DNA of 64,000 bases. Origin: Linum tenue (taxonomy: Eukaryota; Streptophyta; Magnoliopsida; Malpighiales; Linaceae). A program made the translations under genes and the position numbers. The stretch lies in contig CAMGYJ010000005.1 in the NCBI GenBank assembly GCA_946122785.1, positions 33,966,002 to 34,030,001 on the forward strand, in the 5' to 3' direction. Below the pieces are notes generated by a model, which worked only from the letters and a program-made list of their open reading frames with translations, was not told where the DNA came from and ran no database searches. Shown here in pieces: positions 23,378-34,021 of this stretch (the first letter of the stretch is position 1; each line of letters opens with the position of its first letter).

Positions 23378-24772
23378 TACTGCTGTTTGATCATATTGGC
23401 ACTGTGTTTTGATGGATGAATTGATTGGTTTTCGGATTATTGCATGACAACTTGTTTGCGACTAGGACAACCTATGATGAGGACTGAGATGTGCAGTAGA
23501 ACGATGTAGGGGTTCAGTTTTTCAACTGTTTGCTTGCCGACTGTGACTTGATCTGACTTGATCTGATTACTTATCCTTGACAGTCGTTTATGCATCTAGT
23601 TCAGGGTATCAGAATGTGAGATAGAGCATATAGGTAGCCATGTGAGATTTGAGCCTGCTCGTTCTTTCCTGTGCGATAGATCCCTCTTCCATGATGTGTA
23701 GCATTCACGTTGCCACTAGCTAAGATGATGGGGGCATAGGATTAGCCCACGCCCGAAACTGACTGTCCTGATGTGTCATATCCCCTAGTCAGCCCCTTTG
23801 AGCCGTGTGTTATCCTTTCTTTTGGTCTATAATGGAAAAAATCACCCTTGTTGCATCTTTTAGAAGGTTCCACAGAGTGGTTTTATGTATTCTCTGCTGT
23901 TTCTGCTAAAGTCTATGTGAGTGTTGGAGGTAGTGCTTAAAAGTTGGGCAAGTGTTTGAAATTTATGCAGAAGTGGTGGCTCTCTTAAGAAATGAAAGAA
24001 AAATAAAGAAAAAAATTGAAAGCAAAAGAGAGCCACTACTAAAAATCTGAATAATGCCCAGTAAGTAGTGTTTCTTAGCAGTCTGGCTTGGAAATGCTGT
24101 TGATTATGCCTCCTTCGCTCTTGTGCTCTTAAGATATTGAGTAATGCAGAATAGCAGAAAGAAAATACCGGGTTGTTTGATTGTGATTGTGTGTTTGGAA
24201 AATGTGGAACCTTTTGCTATGAATACTTCCACCACCTAAAAGGCTTTTTCCCCATGTCCAAGACCCTAACCAGTCATTTGAACCTGTGTCTAAGACCTCC
24301 TGATTAGTTAGTGGTGACACCCATATGTGAGCTCTAGCATTTAGAGGCTGCCATCATGGTGAAGAGATGATAGGGATTGAGAGAAATAGCATGCGCATCT
24401 TTCGCATCAAAATTGTCCTGACCCCACTGGTCGAGAGTGAGTGATTCATTTTCATTTTCTATATGCTCTTGTACCCCGGTGAGGACCTAGATTGCTCGGT
24501 CTCTACTCTGATGTCTTGAGTTGGATGCATGAATTGACTGTTTTGAGTAAGTGGTTGAATCAAGTCTAGGTTGGCTAGTGAACAGATGGGAGACTCTTCC
24601 TTTACTCGATTTGCTGCACTCGAATGTCCTTTGTGGTGGTTGTCCAGGTTGTTATTAAGGTTGTGCATGTATTGATGTTTGAAAACCAGTGCGATTCACG
24701 TGTACTGTGCCTTTATGACTTGTCCCCAATGTTGGTTGATTGAATATGTAAGCTTACCTAGTGTCTGACTTG

Positions 24773-24813
24773 GTTTGCTTGGGGACAAGCAAACGGTTAA
24801 GTGTGGGGGAGTT
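24773..24813 (+). other. Hairpin plus polypurine tract of element C
   Basis: A perfect 9-bp stem GTTTGCTTG/CAAGCAAAC with loop GGGA, then TTAAGTGTGGGGGAGTT abutting the 3' LTR at 24814. Confidence 0.85.
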
Positions 24814-26154
24814 TGATAGATCGATAATTATACATGTTTTTACCCCTATTCTGAGGCCGTTTGCGACGAGGAATCTCGTGGTTTAAGCCGATTTCACGCT
24901 AGGTTGTGTGTTTATGTCATATTTCAGGTCCCGGCGTTGGAATCGAGGCGGAGAAACGAGTTCTGGGTCGAAAGGAGCAAGGTTGGGACGAATAGGGCTG
25001 AAGGAGCAAAATACCCGGTCAGGTGGCCAAATACCCGACCGGGTATTAACCAAGGTTGGGCGCCCGAGAAACAGAGAGGGGCCCGGGCACAGCAGTTAAA
25101 TCCCCGGTCGGGGATTTTGGTGTTGGACCGGGTATTTCCCTCTTTAGTGAAACGGGGCGTTGCAGAGATACCCGGTCAGAACCCAAAATACCCGACCGGG
25201 TATTTTGACCGGGTATCGCGACCAGGCAGAGGATTTAAGAGAGAAGAAGGCCAACATTGAAGGGGTCCGAGTTTTTGAGAGAGAAACCGATACCTAGAGA
25301 GAGAAAGCGTCGAACCAGAGTTCTCAAGCGCCATAGATCGATCTTCAACACCATTGGAGCCCGTCTTGAGCTTGGAGAAGTGCGATTAAACGTCCAGAAG
25401 CAGGAATCCAACTTCACAGTATGATTTCCGTGTCTGAATCTGCTTTTGCTTCTTTCTCTATGGAGTAGTTTCCCCATTCATCTGGGTATGGAGAACCCTA
25501 GATTTGTATGCTAGGTCTGATTGTATGAACCCAAGTACAGTGTTTGTGAATTGATTATATTCGATTGAGGTTTGATTGATTGAATGACTTGAATCCTGAT
25601 CAAATTCCTGTTGTTTCTGCTTTAACCTGGAATGAGAATATCTGCCTAGGTTGATAGAGTACCCTTAATCGAAGGTAGCGAATTGGTGACTTTAGTCGAG
25701 GAGCCAATTCGCTATTCTGTACCGAAGTCGATTCGGTAGTGGAGGTTTGGTTCATTAGGGCCTCAATCTGTTTACTCCGGTGGAGGTTAGTCGCCCGCTA
25801 GAGACTCAGATTGAGAGGGTCTGGAGACCTTTAGTCGAGACTTCAGGCTAATTGAGAACCTTCCGCAGTATAACTTTCATGAAAACTGATCTTGGTAAAT
25901 TGCAATCCGACTTAACTGCAGTCTAGGGGGAAACCATATCCGGGTGACCTCTCTTGACTTGACAACAAACCGTTTACTTGCTTTGTGTTTTGTTTGCTTC
26001 AGTTTCACTAAAAGTTCACTGCTAAATAACAAGAATTCACCGAGTAGTCATCACATCTAGGACCCGGGTTGACATTAAAACCCGACCCGCTATACTACGC
26101 TTTAGGAAGTGGTTATACTTGGCCATTTTCTAGGGTGACAGTAGGAGTGAGTTA
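24814..26154 (+). repeat. 3' LTR of element C
   Basis: 1341 bp, one difference seen from the 5' LTR, followed by the target duplication ccacc (26155-26159). Confidence 0.95.
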
Positions 26155-28832
26155 CCACCAGCATTTGCCAACTCGACTTGGCCATCCGGTAAGATGCAAG
26201 CGAGTGAATACTCGGATGGCCAAGGTGGGGGCGGGACCAGCTCATAGTGGTCTTCGGCTTTTTTTCGAGCAGGCTTAACTGCCTGCAGTTTCGGCTGTCA
26301 CTCCTCCTTGATATGTATTTTTGGTGATGGAGTGGTCAGGAGTGGCGGCGAAGGTATGGGAGGCGGGTCCTGCAAAATAGGCAGCACAGAAGGATACACG
26401 ACAGACTCGTGCTCCTGGTGAGATACAGCATGCAGAGGTAACGAAGCAGGTATAGTGTTAGCAACTGAAAACGTTATTCGCTCCTCGCCATCCCTCAAAA
26501 CTAAGGTCCCATCATGCACATCTATGAGGGCCTTGGCGGTGGCCAGGAAAGGCCTTCCCAGTATCAATGGCACATTCACATCCTCATTTATGTCCAAAAT
26601 CACAAAATCAACAGGATAATTGAATGTGCCAACCTTAACCAGAAGGTCTTCCACTATGCCCCTAGGATGCACTACAGATCGGTCTGCTAATTGAAGGCTC
26701 ATCCTAGTAGCACGGGGTTCACCTAGGCCTAGTTTCTGAAACAGTTGATATGGCATAACATTTATACTAGCACCTAAATCCGCCAAGGACCGCTCTACAT
26801 GCAAATTCTCAATAGAGCACGGGATAGTAAAACTACCTGGGTCCTTCTGTTTCTGCGGAAGCTTGTTCTGCAGAATGGCAGAGCACTCCTCGCTGAGCTC
26901 CACAGTGGCCAGCTCGCTCAGCTTCTGCTTCTTTGAGAGAAGATCCTTCAGGAACTTTGCATACTTAGGCATTTGAGATAGTGCCTCCAGGAAAGGCACT
27001 TGGACATTCAGCTTCCTAAGCATGGCCATGAAGTTCTCGAACTCTGCCTCCAACCTGTCTTTGTGCAACCGAGTAGGGAAGGGGAGTTTAGGGATATACT
27101 CCTTCACTACTGGTTGCGGTTTAGGTGCAGGCACCTCAACCTCCTTCTCTACTTCTTCTTCAGCTGCTGGAGATGCCGAGGCAGGGGCCTCCCTCTCCTG
27201 TTCCCGAATAGGTGGATCAACAGTCATCTTGTCACTCCTAGTCATGATGGCATTGCAGTGCTCATTCGGTGTCAGCGGATGAGGGATGGTCTGCCCGGGT
27301 AGAGTACCGGGAGTCCTTTGAGCCACTGCCTGAGCCACGCTCCCCAGCTGGGTCTGGATATCCTGCAAGACAGCCTGTGTGTTCCTCTGACCAGCTTCAA
27401 GAGCCAGGAATTTTCCCGAGGCCTTCTCAATGAACTGCTCAATGGTGTTGAATTTCTGAGCACTAGAACTGGCGAGAGAACCCACCAAGTCCCGCAGTTC
27501 AGCCATCTGATCATTCTACACAGGGGCAGCAGGGGCTGCACCTGGCTGCTAGAAAGGTCGCGGCTGTGAATGAGCAGCATGCCCTTGCATGGGCTGATAA
27601 AGAGACTGTTGTTGCTGCTGGAATTGCCCCTGCCTGGGCTGATATGGTGGCCTCTGTAAGCCCGGTGGTCTCTGGGGGACTGGTGGTCTGGAATTTGCCC
27701 CACCCCAGGAGAAGTTAGGATGCTGGCGCCACCCCTCATTGTAAGTGTTACTGTAGGGGTCGTTGCGCCGGACATTATTGATGAAGTTCACCTGCTCCTG
27801 GGGTGTGGTTGATTCCTTCATCGCCTGGCAGTCTTCCACCGTATGATGGGTGCTTTCGCACCAGTGGCAGAGCATCGCCTGCTGCTGTCCGGTCCCTGGA
27901 ATCATCCCCGAACGATCGATAGCTGAGACCAGCTTTGATACTACCAGCACCAAATCAGAGGGATGGGCTCCCACAGAATGTACACCTCGGCTGGGTGCTC
28001 TCCTCGACCTCCTGGCAGTGCCCCAATCATAACCGTTCTCCGCCATCTCCTCAAAGAGTTGATTCAGCTGTGACGGGGTTTTGGTCAGCATGTTTCCGCC
28101 ACAGACCGAATCAATCAGCTGCTTGTCCTCCGGGAAGAGGGCGTGATAGAAGGTGCCCACCTTGAAGGCATCATTGAAGCCATGATTTGGACACCTCAGG
28201 AAGAGACTATTGTACCTCTCCCATGCATCTCTGATGGTCTCATCCTCATCCTGAGCAAAATGGGTAATTTGCTTCTGCAGGTCAGCTGTCTTGGAGGGAG
28301 GATGGTAGCGGGTGAGGAACTTGTCCGCCAGGTTGGCGAACGTGGTAATGGAGCCCGGAGGTCAAGTGTCTAGCCACTCCTTGGCTTGCCCCTCCAGCGT
28401 GAAGGGGAAGTACCTAAGCTGGATGGCATCTGCTGGCACCCCATTGATCTTGATTCCATCGACGAGCTCGTGGAATCGCCTGAGATGTGATCGGGGGCAC
28501 TCTCCCTCCTTACCACGGAACACCACTGAACCACGCAGCATGGTGATTACTGATGTGCTCACCTCAAAATTATTGGCTGGGACATGAGGGTGTTGAATGG
28601 GTGACCTCATGTCCGCAGCCCTAGCGGCCCAGTAGGATCTCATGGTCTGCTCTTCCGGGATCACATCACGGTTCTCTGGATCAGCCATCTCGTCTTCCTC
28701 TTCTTCTAACTGCAGCTGTGTTAGCGCCTCCTCCGCAGCCAGTCGCGCCTTTAGAGCCCGCTTGAAGTTCCTGCAAGTTCGTTCAAGCTCCTGGTCTAAT
28801 GGTAGTAGTTCTCCCGACTGGCTACGGCTCAT
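26155..28832 (-). pseudogene. Gag-protease of element B (four stops, split by C)
   Basis: Homologous to C's Gag-PR through its whole length: MSRSQSGELLPLDQELERTC at the start, gag domain, knuckle CHWCESTHHTVEDC, protease DLGASINVMPYQLF and VPLILGRPFLATAKA. One reading frame runs from 28832 to 26155 and on to 18521 with no frameshift. It carries in-frame stops at 28364 (TGA), 27551 (TAG), 27518 (TAG) and 26300 (TGA), and each can be explained by C-to-T or G-to-A transitions. The upstream sequence TGTGTGCAGGTAGTGCATGA matches C. The insertion of C at 26155/18619 duplicated ccacc. Confidence 0.92.
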
Positions 28833-28955
28833 GCACTACCTGCACACAATCAGCAGAAGCAACCCGTGAAGGCACACAGGTGGAAGAGATAAAATGCAGT
28901 AAATAAAAAGCTAGAGTAACAAATTCTCACGTTTCCCCAATAACCTAGAGGGTTC

Positions 28956-28977
28956 CCCAGCAACGGCGCCAAAAACT
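28956..28977 (-). other. Primer-binding site of element B
   Basis: On the minus strand AGTTTTTGGCGCCGTTGCTG follows the 5' LTR end. One base differs from C's tRNA-Asp-type site (GCTGGGG for GCCGGGG). Confidence 0.8.
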
Positions 28978-30364
28978 TGACACGCCAAAACACAACACCA
29001 AACTGCGACCAAGTGTAATCGCAATCCGGGAATGCAGTAACAGGCAAGTTATATTATCAACCCGGGGTCTAGATCTACTGCTTACTCCGTGATTCTCTAT
29101 TATCTAGCAAACTAATTCGAGTGATTGTTGTTTAAAAGCAAAAGCAGTAAGAAAGCAGTAAACTGTTCGGTTTTCTAAAGCAGGTAAGAGTCACTCGGGA
29201 ATGAGTCCCCCTAGCCCCTTAGTTAGGTTCAATTGTAATTCCCTGGGTTGATTTACTGTTGATTAGACTGCGGAAGATCCGACAGTAGCTTGGAATCTCT
29301 TAAGCTGACCAAGCCCTCCCAGTCTAACTACCCGGCAGACGACTAGTCTTCACCGGGATAGAAAGTTGAAGCAGTAAGCACAAAAATCCACTACTGGAAT
29401 TGAGTTCCAGTACAAAGCAGTAAACTGGCTAACTCTCGTATAGCCAATCTCCTACTATCGAATGAAGAAGCTCTAACAACCTAATCAGATTCTATCTATC
29501 TCAGGTTGCAGCAGAAATTGAGAAAAGCTGATCAGACTCCAATCAATTCAATAAACATGCATCATTCGATTAAAATCAAACAATAATATCATCCCAAGTC
29601 ATTACAATCAAATCCCTAACACAAGGAACTAGGGTTCTTCATACCCAAGTGAGAGAAAGGTTCTACTCCATAGAGAGAAAAAGGAAAACAGAAATCAGAG
29701 TAGTCATACTCATAAAGATGAGGAAAATCTGCTCTGGGATGTCAATCTTCACTCCTAGGGACGTAATCTGGGCTTCAATGATGAGAAATCCACTCCAAAA
29801 TAGCTCCTAGGGTTTGTTCTTCGCTCTTTCTCTCTCTAAAACTCTGTTTTTGCCTCAGAAAATCGAATTCCTCTTCCTTGGCTCGAATCTGCCTCCAAAA
29901 ACCCGACTCTGGGCGAATTACGGGCAGAATTACGGCCGTAATCACGTCCTGCCCGTAATTCGCACCAAAACGCACGTTTCACTTAAGCTGCATGAGGAGG
30001 AGATACGCCCGTAATTTCCCAATTACCGCCAGTAATTTGGGAATTACGGTCGTAATTCTTGGGGTCTTGCCCGTAATTTTATCACCGAGAGGAAATTCTG
30101 GGGAGAAGGCTCGGCCATTAATTTACGGGCATGCCCTGGCCAATTACGGTCGTAATTTGGCAGGGGCTGCCCGTAATTCTGTCTGTGATTCGCCATCTGG
30201 CCTCCAAATGACCCGAAACTTGCGCCTATGCACCTCCTTACTTGCTAGGACTTGAAATACGACAAAACGACACAACCTAGCGTAAAATAGGCCAAGGAAC
30301 AATCAATTCGAGCCAAAATGGGCAGGAAACCAGAGTGAAAACACGTGCAAATACGATGCTATCA
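28978..30364 (-). repeat. 5' LTR of element B
   Basis: 1387 bp. Its palindrome cluster (ATTACGGCCGTAAT and GCCCGTAATT variants) is at about 29905-30180. It is followed by the target duplication ctaca (30365-30369). Confidence 0.93.
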
Positions 30365-30369
30365 CTACA

Positions 30370-30613
30370 CTCAGGCACATGTAGAGCCTGCACCGGTGGA
30401 GCGCGATCTAGCAAAGTTTTCACCTGCTCAGCCACGCTAGTGCCGCCGTCGCCACCCTGCACCACCACCATCTTCTTCATCATCTGAAGCCGGTACTTCC
30501 ACATCCGCAGTTCGCCTCGTGGACCGAGTCACTCGCTTTGAGTCGTTCACAGGGGTCTCCACACGGTTGAATAGATCCAACACTCTTCTAGAGCGGATGG
30601 CTCAACGATAGGG
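30370..30613 (+). pseudogene. ATHILA ORF-1-like gene of element A, 3' part
   Basis: Continues the broken ORF1 of A beyond the B insertion. Low-complexity Pro/Ser/Arg-rich coding texture ends at a stop near 30610, resembling the Pro-rich tail of B's ORF1. Frames do not join cleanly. Confidence 0.5.
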
Positions 30614-32259
30614 TGTCTTGTCCGGCATCGATGAGTGATCATCTCCAAATCGAGCGAGGTAGCCGACCGTGTGAGACCATGTGACAGAGCTGATTTCTTT
30701 CGCCCCACTTATCCACTTGAAACTCTGAACTTTGTTATTTTTCTTTTCTTTAGTGTGTGAACAAGTACTATTGTGAGTTTTTCTTTCCTTTAATCGTGAT
30801 GCTGAATATTGTTATGTGTAATAACCTCGCCTTGAGCGAGAATATGTGTGTGTTTTGTGTGTTTACTTCTTCTCTTTGAAGCTCAAATCTCCTACCCTGG
30901 AACTTGTCCAACTTTTCACTTGCCAATAGTTCGGTAACTTCTTCACCCTACCCCTTTTCTCCATTGAGGACATTGTCGTGCTTAAGTGGGGGGGGGGGTA
31001 TCCATTATGATTGGCATGTGATTTTGTGAGTGAATGCTTGATCGAAGTGACGGGTTTGTGGGAGAATCTCGTGTTTATTAGCATTGACCTTGAATTGATC
31101 GCTTGTGATCAAGTGCATCCTATTATGATGATGGAGAATTGTATTAGGTTGGTGCAAGTGTGTTAGTTCTCATGTGTGTGCAAATGAATGGATGTCTTGA
31201 CTTGATTACTCTTTGATTACAATTGCCATGCATTAAAATTTGTGAAATTTGAATAGATGATTGGGTGATTAGGTAGTCGTGTGAGATTTGTGCTGATAAT
31301 CTTTTTCATGTGTGATAGATCCCTCTTACCATGGTGAGTAACATTCACGTTGTCATTAGTGAGTATGATGGAGGCATAGGAATAGGATTAGTCCACGCCC
31401 AAAAGTTGATTATTCCGGAACATTTTATCCCCTAGTCAACCCCTTTGAGCCGTGTGACTATGGAGTCGTTCTCATGTTAGGAGCTTGTTGTTTTTTTAGC
31501 TTAATGGTGATTGATAGAACGACCCTTTTCCCTTTTTCGTATCTAAATCGTTGTGAGTCATCCTTGTGTCTCGGAGTTCTCTCTTTTGAGCTCCATTGAG
31601 ATTCTACATAGGTGGATTTTGCACGGTTCTTGCTAGGAATGGAAAGGTAGTGTTGGAAGAAGTTCTTAATAAAGAGCATTGTTCTTTAAGTGTTAAAGTG
31701 ACATGTGCTTAGCTCTCTAGTATCCCCTCGGGGAAAAAATGAAAGTAGAAAAAAGAAATGGAAAAGATATAATAAACAGGGTAAATAAAAGATAGAGAGT
31801 TGCCATAATAAATTATGTGTTTGCTCTAGAAAGGGTTTTGTGGTTCTTTTAAGTGTGTGCAGGGAGGTGCATGACCCGGAGCAATCTGGCACCTTTAGCG
31901 CCACTCGACGAGGATCTCAACCGCACTTTCCGACTCTTGGCTAGTGAGAGTTCGTTTGTTCCTTGGACTTGAACTCTATGCATGGTTAGTTGTGGTTGGT
32001 GAGTAGTCTTGTCGAGACTTGTATTGAATTGTGAACAAAGCGAGGACTTTTTCGTTTGCACGTTCTTACTGCATTAGAATGTTGTTTGTGGTGGATGTCG
32101 ATATTGCTTGTAACAGTTCATGTGTTGATGCCCAATAGTCATTGAGATGCACCCGCATTGGGCCCTTTGATTGTCCCCAAGATATCTTATTAGGTTGAGA
32201 TATTACCTTGTATGGAATTGGTTTGCTTGGGGACAAGCAAATGTCTAAGTGTGGGGGAG
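30614..32259 (+). other. 3' non-coding region of element A
   Basis: Holds a PPT-like run CTTAAGTGGGGGGGG (30981-30999), the GCCCCTTTGAGCCGTGTG block (about 31314-31460), a misplaced gag-start fragment (31852-31955), the hairpin GTTTGCTTG/CAAGCAAA (32221-32241) and the PPT CTAAGTGTGGGGGAG (32246-32259). The order matches B and C. Confidence 0.7.
31852..31955 (+). pseudogene. Misplaced gag 5' fragment inside A's 3' region
   Basis: GTGTGTGCAGGGAGGTGCATGACCC and the ~25 codons after it read MTRSNLAPLAPLDEDLNRTF, the N-terminus of the Athila gag family (compare C at 20109). It lies about 400 bp before the 3' LTR, where B and C have no such sequence, which suggests template switching or local rearrangement. 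Confidence 0.6.
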
Positions 32260-33572
32260 TGATTCTGGTCTAATTGTACCCTTTTAACCCCCGTTTTCCT
32301 TAGATGGTTGAGGCACTTTTACTCCATGAGGTTCGGTTTTATGCTAGGTTGTGGTTAATTTAGTATGTTTCGGATCCTAATCCTAGCAGGTGAAATCAAC
32401 CCATGGAATGAAAGTTGGACGAAAAGGGGCGAAAACCGGTCAAAAGGGAGCTTTAGACCCTGAAGCACCTTAATGAAACATCGTGTTTTTGCTCTACATC
32501 ACGGTCCAGGCCAAATGTTCACGGCCGTGAACTGGGACCGTGAGACGTCGTCGATCTAGGTATATAAAGGGGGCTGAGCTGAAAGAGAAAAAGGGGGAGA
32601 GAACCTAGTGAGAGAGACTTCTTCTACTTCAGATTTCTAAAGTGAGAAAGTTACGAACAAGAGAAGATGAGAAGTTAGAATTTCATCCAAGAGCAAGGTT
32701 TTGGGAATTTCTCCCTCCAAGGTTGATCTCCACACCACAAAGAAGAAGGCAAAAATCTCCAAGATGGTTTTATCTCTTCTCCCTTGTGTATTCCCTCTAC
32801 TTAGCATGGAGTAGACTCTTCTTTCACTTGGGTGTTTCTAAACCCTAGCTACAATTATGTGAATGTTTGTATGGGTTGAATGACTTGTGTGTGGTTGTGT
32901 TTTAATAAAAGTTATGTGGTATTTTCATGAAGATTATGTTGTGTTCTTTCATTTCCAATTCTTATGTCATATTGACCTAGGTAGAGGGAAATCCCCTTCT
33001 TGTTAAGAGGATTGTAAAAGCTTGAATTCCTTGGCCAATTGTGTCACCTACCTAGGTTGAATTAGGGCAAACTTCTTAATAAGTATTAGCACCTTGGGTA
33101 GGTTGTAATTTGGCCGTCCAAATTATGGTTCGAGGTGAAGTGTAAGCAACCCTTAGTCGATTGGGCCAAGAGAGTTACCTTGGTAGCTTGATTTGAAATC
33201 CCTTGGCCTAGATACCGAGAGACTAACGATTGTTCAGTTGTTTCATTTCCCTACAGTTTACAACCGCCTTTAGCCCTTTACCACACATTTGTATTCGATC
33301 CGACAAATCATGATTGCTAGCTAGGGGGAGCAACACCTGGGTGAAGCCTTCTCAATTAGTGTTCACATCATTTACTTTTCCAATCGTTTTAGCTATAAAT
33401 CGTATTTTTAACCAAAAATCATTTGCTAGATAATGTTTCAAACAATTAAAGTAGGGGTACATGGATCGGTTCGAGTTTGACTTTTAAAACATACTTGCCC
33501 TATATTTCACCCGGTTAAGGTTTATACTTGGGCCTTAATTGGGATTTTTATTGTGATATTCGGAACGAGTCA
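32260..33572 (+). repeat. Probable 3' LTR of element A
   Basis: Starts TGATTCTGG right after the PPT. Its layout resembles C's LTR: a GCTAGGTTGTG block near the start and a CTAGGGGGAGCAAC block near the end. The palindrome GTTCACGGCCGTGAAC (near 32520) is followed by TATATAAAGG (near 32563). The end at CA (33572) is tentative because the partner LTR is missing. Confidence 0.65.
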
Positions 33573-33699
33573 CACCCACACTTTCTTTAATTAAGCTAGA
33601 GTGGAGGAGCTAAGTTGCACCATTACTTATGCTCCACCTTTGAGGGAAAAACTTACTGATGGCACAGTTCTAATGAGTAATTCATCATGTAAAGCATTT

Positions 33700-34021
33700 A
33701 GTTGGGTGATGTAAGGACATCAATTTTGTAATGATGTGAGGATGTTGAATCAGGGAACTCATGACATGGTACTGGGACTTGATTGGTTAAGGACTATCAG
33801 TCCAGTTAAGTTTGACTTTGTCAATTCGCAGTTGTTCTTTGAAGTGGAAGGCCAGGAAGTGGTGTTGACTGGAGAGCAAGAGTTGGGAAGTTGCAAGGCT
33901 ATGTCGGGGAAGAGTTTGCAGAAATTGTTTAAGAAGAAAATGCAGGGTTGGACTGGTCATTTGTTCACATCACTGAGATACCCTATTTTATGTTTCCTGC
34001 TACCACTAAGTACTTAGATGT
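33700..34021 (+). pseudogene. Chromovirus-like Ty3/gypsy pol remnant, protease/RT junction
   Basis: Translation from 33736 shows THDMVLGLDWLRTISPVKFDF, typical of the region between protease and RT in chromoviruses and relatives. Element D is inserted at 34021 with duplicated gatgt. The RT continues at 37962. Confidence 0.8.

Larger units (their letters stand above)
22935..24813 (+). other. 3' non-coding region of element C with hairpins and PPT
   Basis: 1.9 kb with no gene. In order: the post-gag hairpin GTGGGG/CCCCAC around AGGCAA (22980-22997); a PPT-like tract TTAAGTGTGGGGGGG (23279-23293); the two-stem motif (23330-23377); a block conserved with B and A (about 23680-23815); a hairpin GTTTGCTTG/CAAGCAAAC (24773-24794); and the PPT (24797-24813). 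ORF1 is absent where B carries it. Confidence 0.85.
18620..26154 (+). mobile_element. Element C: very young non-autonomous Athila-type LTR retrotransposon (Gag-PR only)
   Basis: Both LTRs are exactly 1341 bp (18620-19960, 24814-26154), beginning TG and ending TA. By eye they differ at one site (c at about 18808 versus t at about 25002). Target-site duplication ccacc (18615-18619, 26155-26159). PBS TGGCGCCGTTGCCGGGGA at 19966-19984, complementary to the 3' end of tRNA-Asp as commonly annotated. It has one intact ORF (20109-22934) and a 3' non-coding region ending in a hairpin and PPT. RT, RNase H, integrase and ORF1 are all absent. An intact gag with near-identical LTRs implies a very recent, trans-mobilised insertion. 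Confidence 0.95.
12661..30364 (-). mobile_element. Element B: Athila-type LTR retrotransposon, Gag-PR plus ORF1, no RT/IN
   Basis: Two 1387-bp LTRs (12661-14047 and 28978-30364) in the same orientation start TG and end CA when read on the minus strand. The target-site duplication is ctaca (12656-12660 and 30365-30369). The primer-binding site TGGCGCCGTTGCTGGGG lies just inside the 5' LTR (near 28975-28956), and the PPT AGTGTGGGGGAATT just before the 3' LTR. Gene order on the minus strand is gag-PR, post-gag hairpin, palindrome cluster, leader, intron, ORF1, 3' non-coding, PPT. By eye the LTRs differ at about 20 sites (~1.4%). No reverse transcriptase, RNase H or integrase is present, so B can only have moved with help in trans. 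C is inserted in its gag. Confidence 0.93.
9481..33572 (+). mobile_element. Element A: old, left-truncated Athila-type LTR retrotransposon (host of B and the hAT element)
   Basis: From left to right it has a protease/gag C-terminal remnant (9481-9945), a GGAGGCAA hairpin (9981-10003), a palindrome-bearing leader (10140-10615), a broken ATHILA ORF-1-like gene (11803-12660, continuing at 30370), a 3' non-coding region, a polypurine tract (32246-32259) and a probable 3' LTR (32260-33572). Element B interrupts it with a 5-bp duplication, and a hAT-type element sits in the ORF1 leader intron. No 5' LTR, primer-binding site or gag N-terminus is present on the left, so that end has been deleted. The right end is inferred from a CA terminus only. 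Confidence 0.75.

Noticed and set aside
18710..25260. Identical 118-codon ORFs at 18710-19066 and 24904-25260
   Set aside because: They are the same position in the two LTRs of element C. The sequence is palindrome-rich regulatory DNA with no protein signature.
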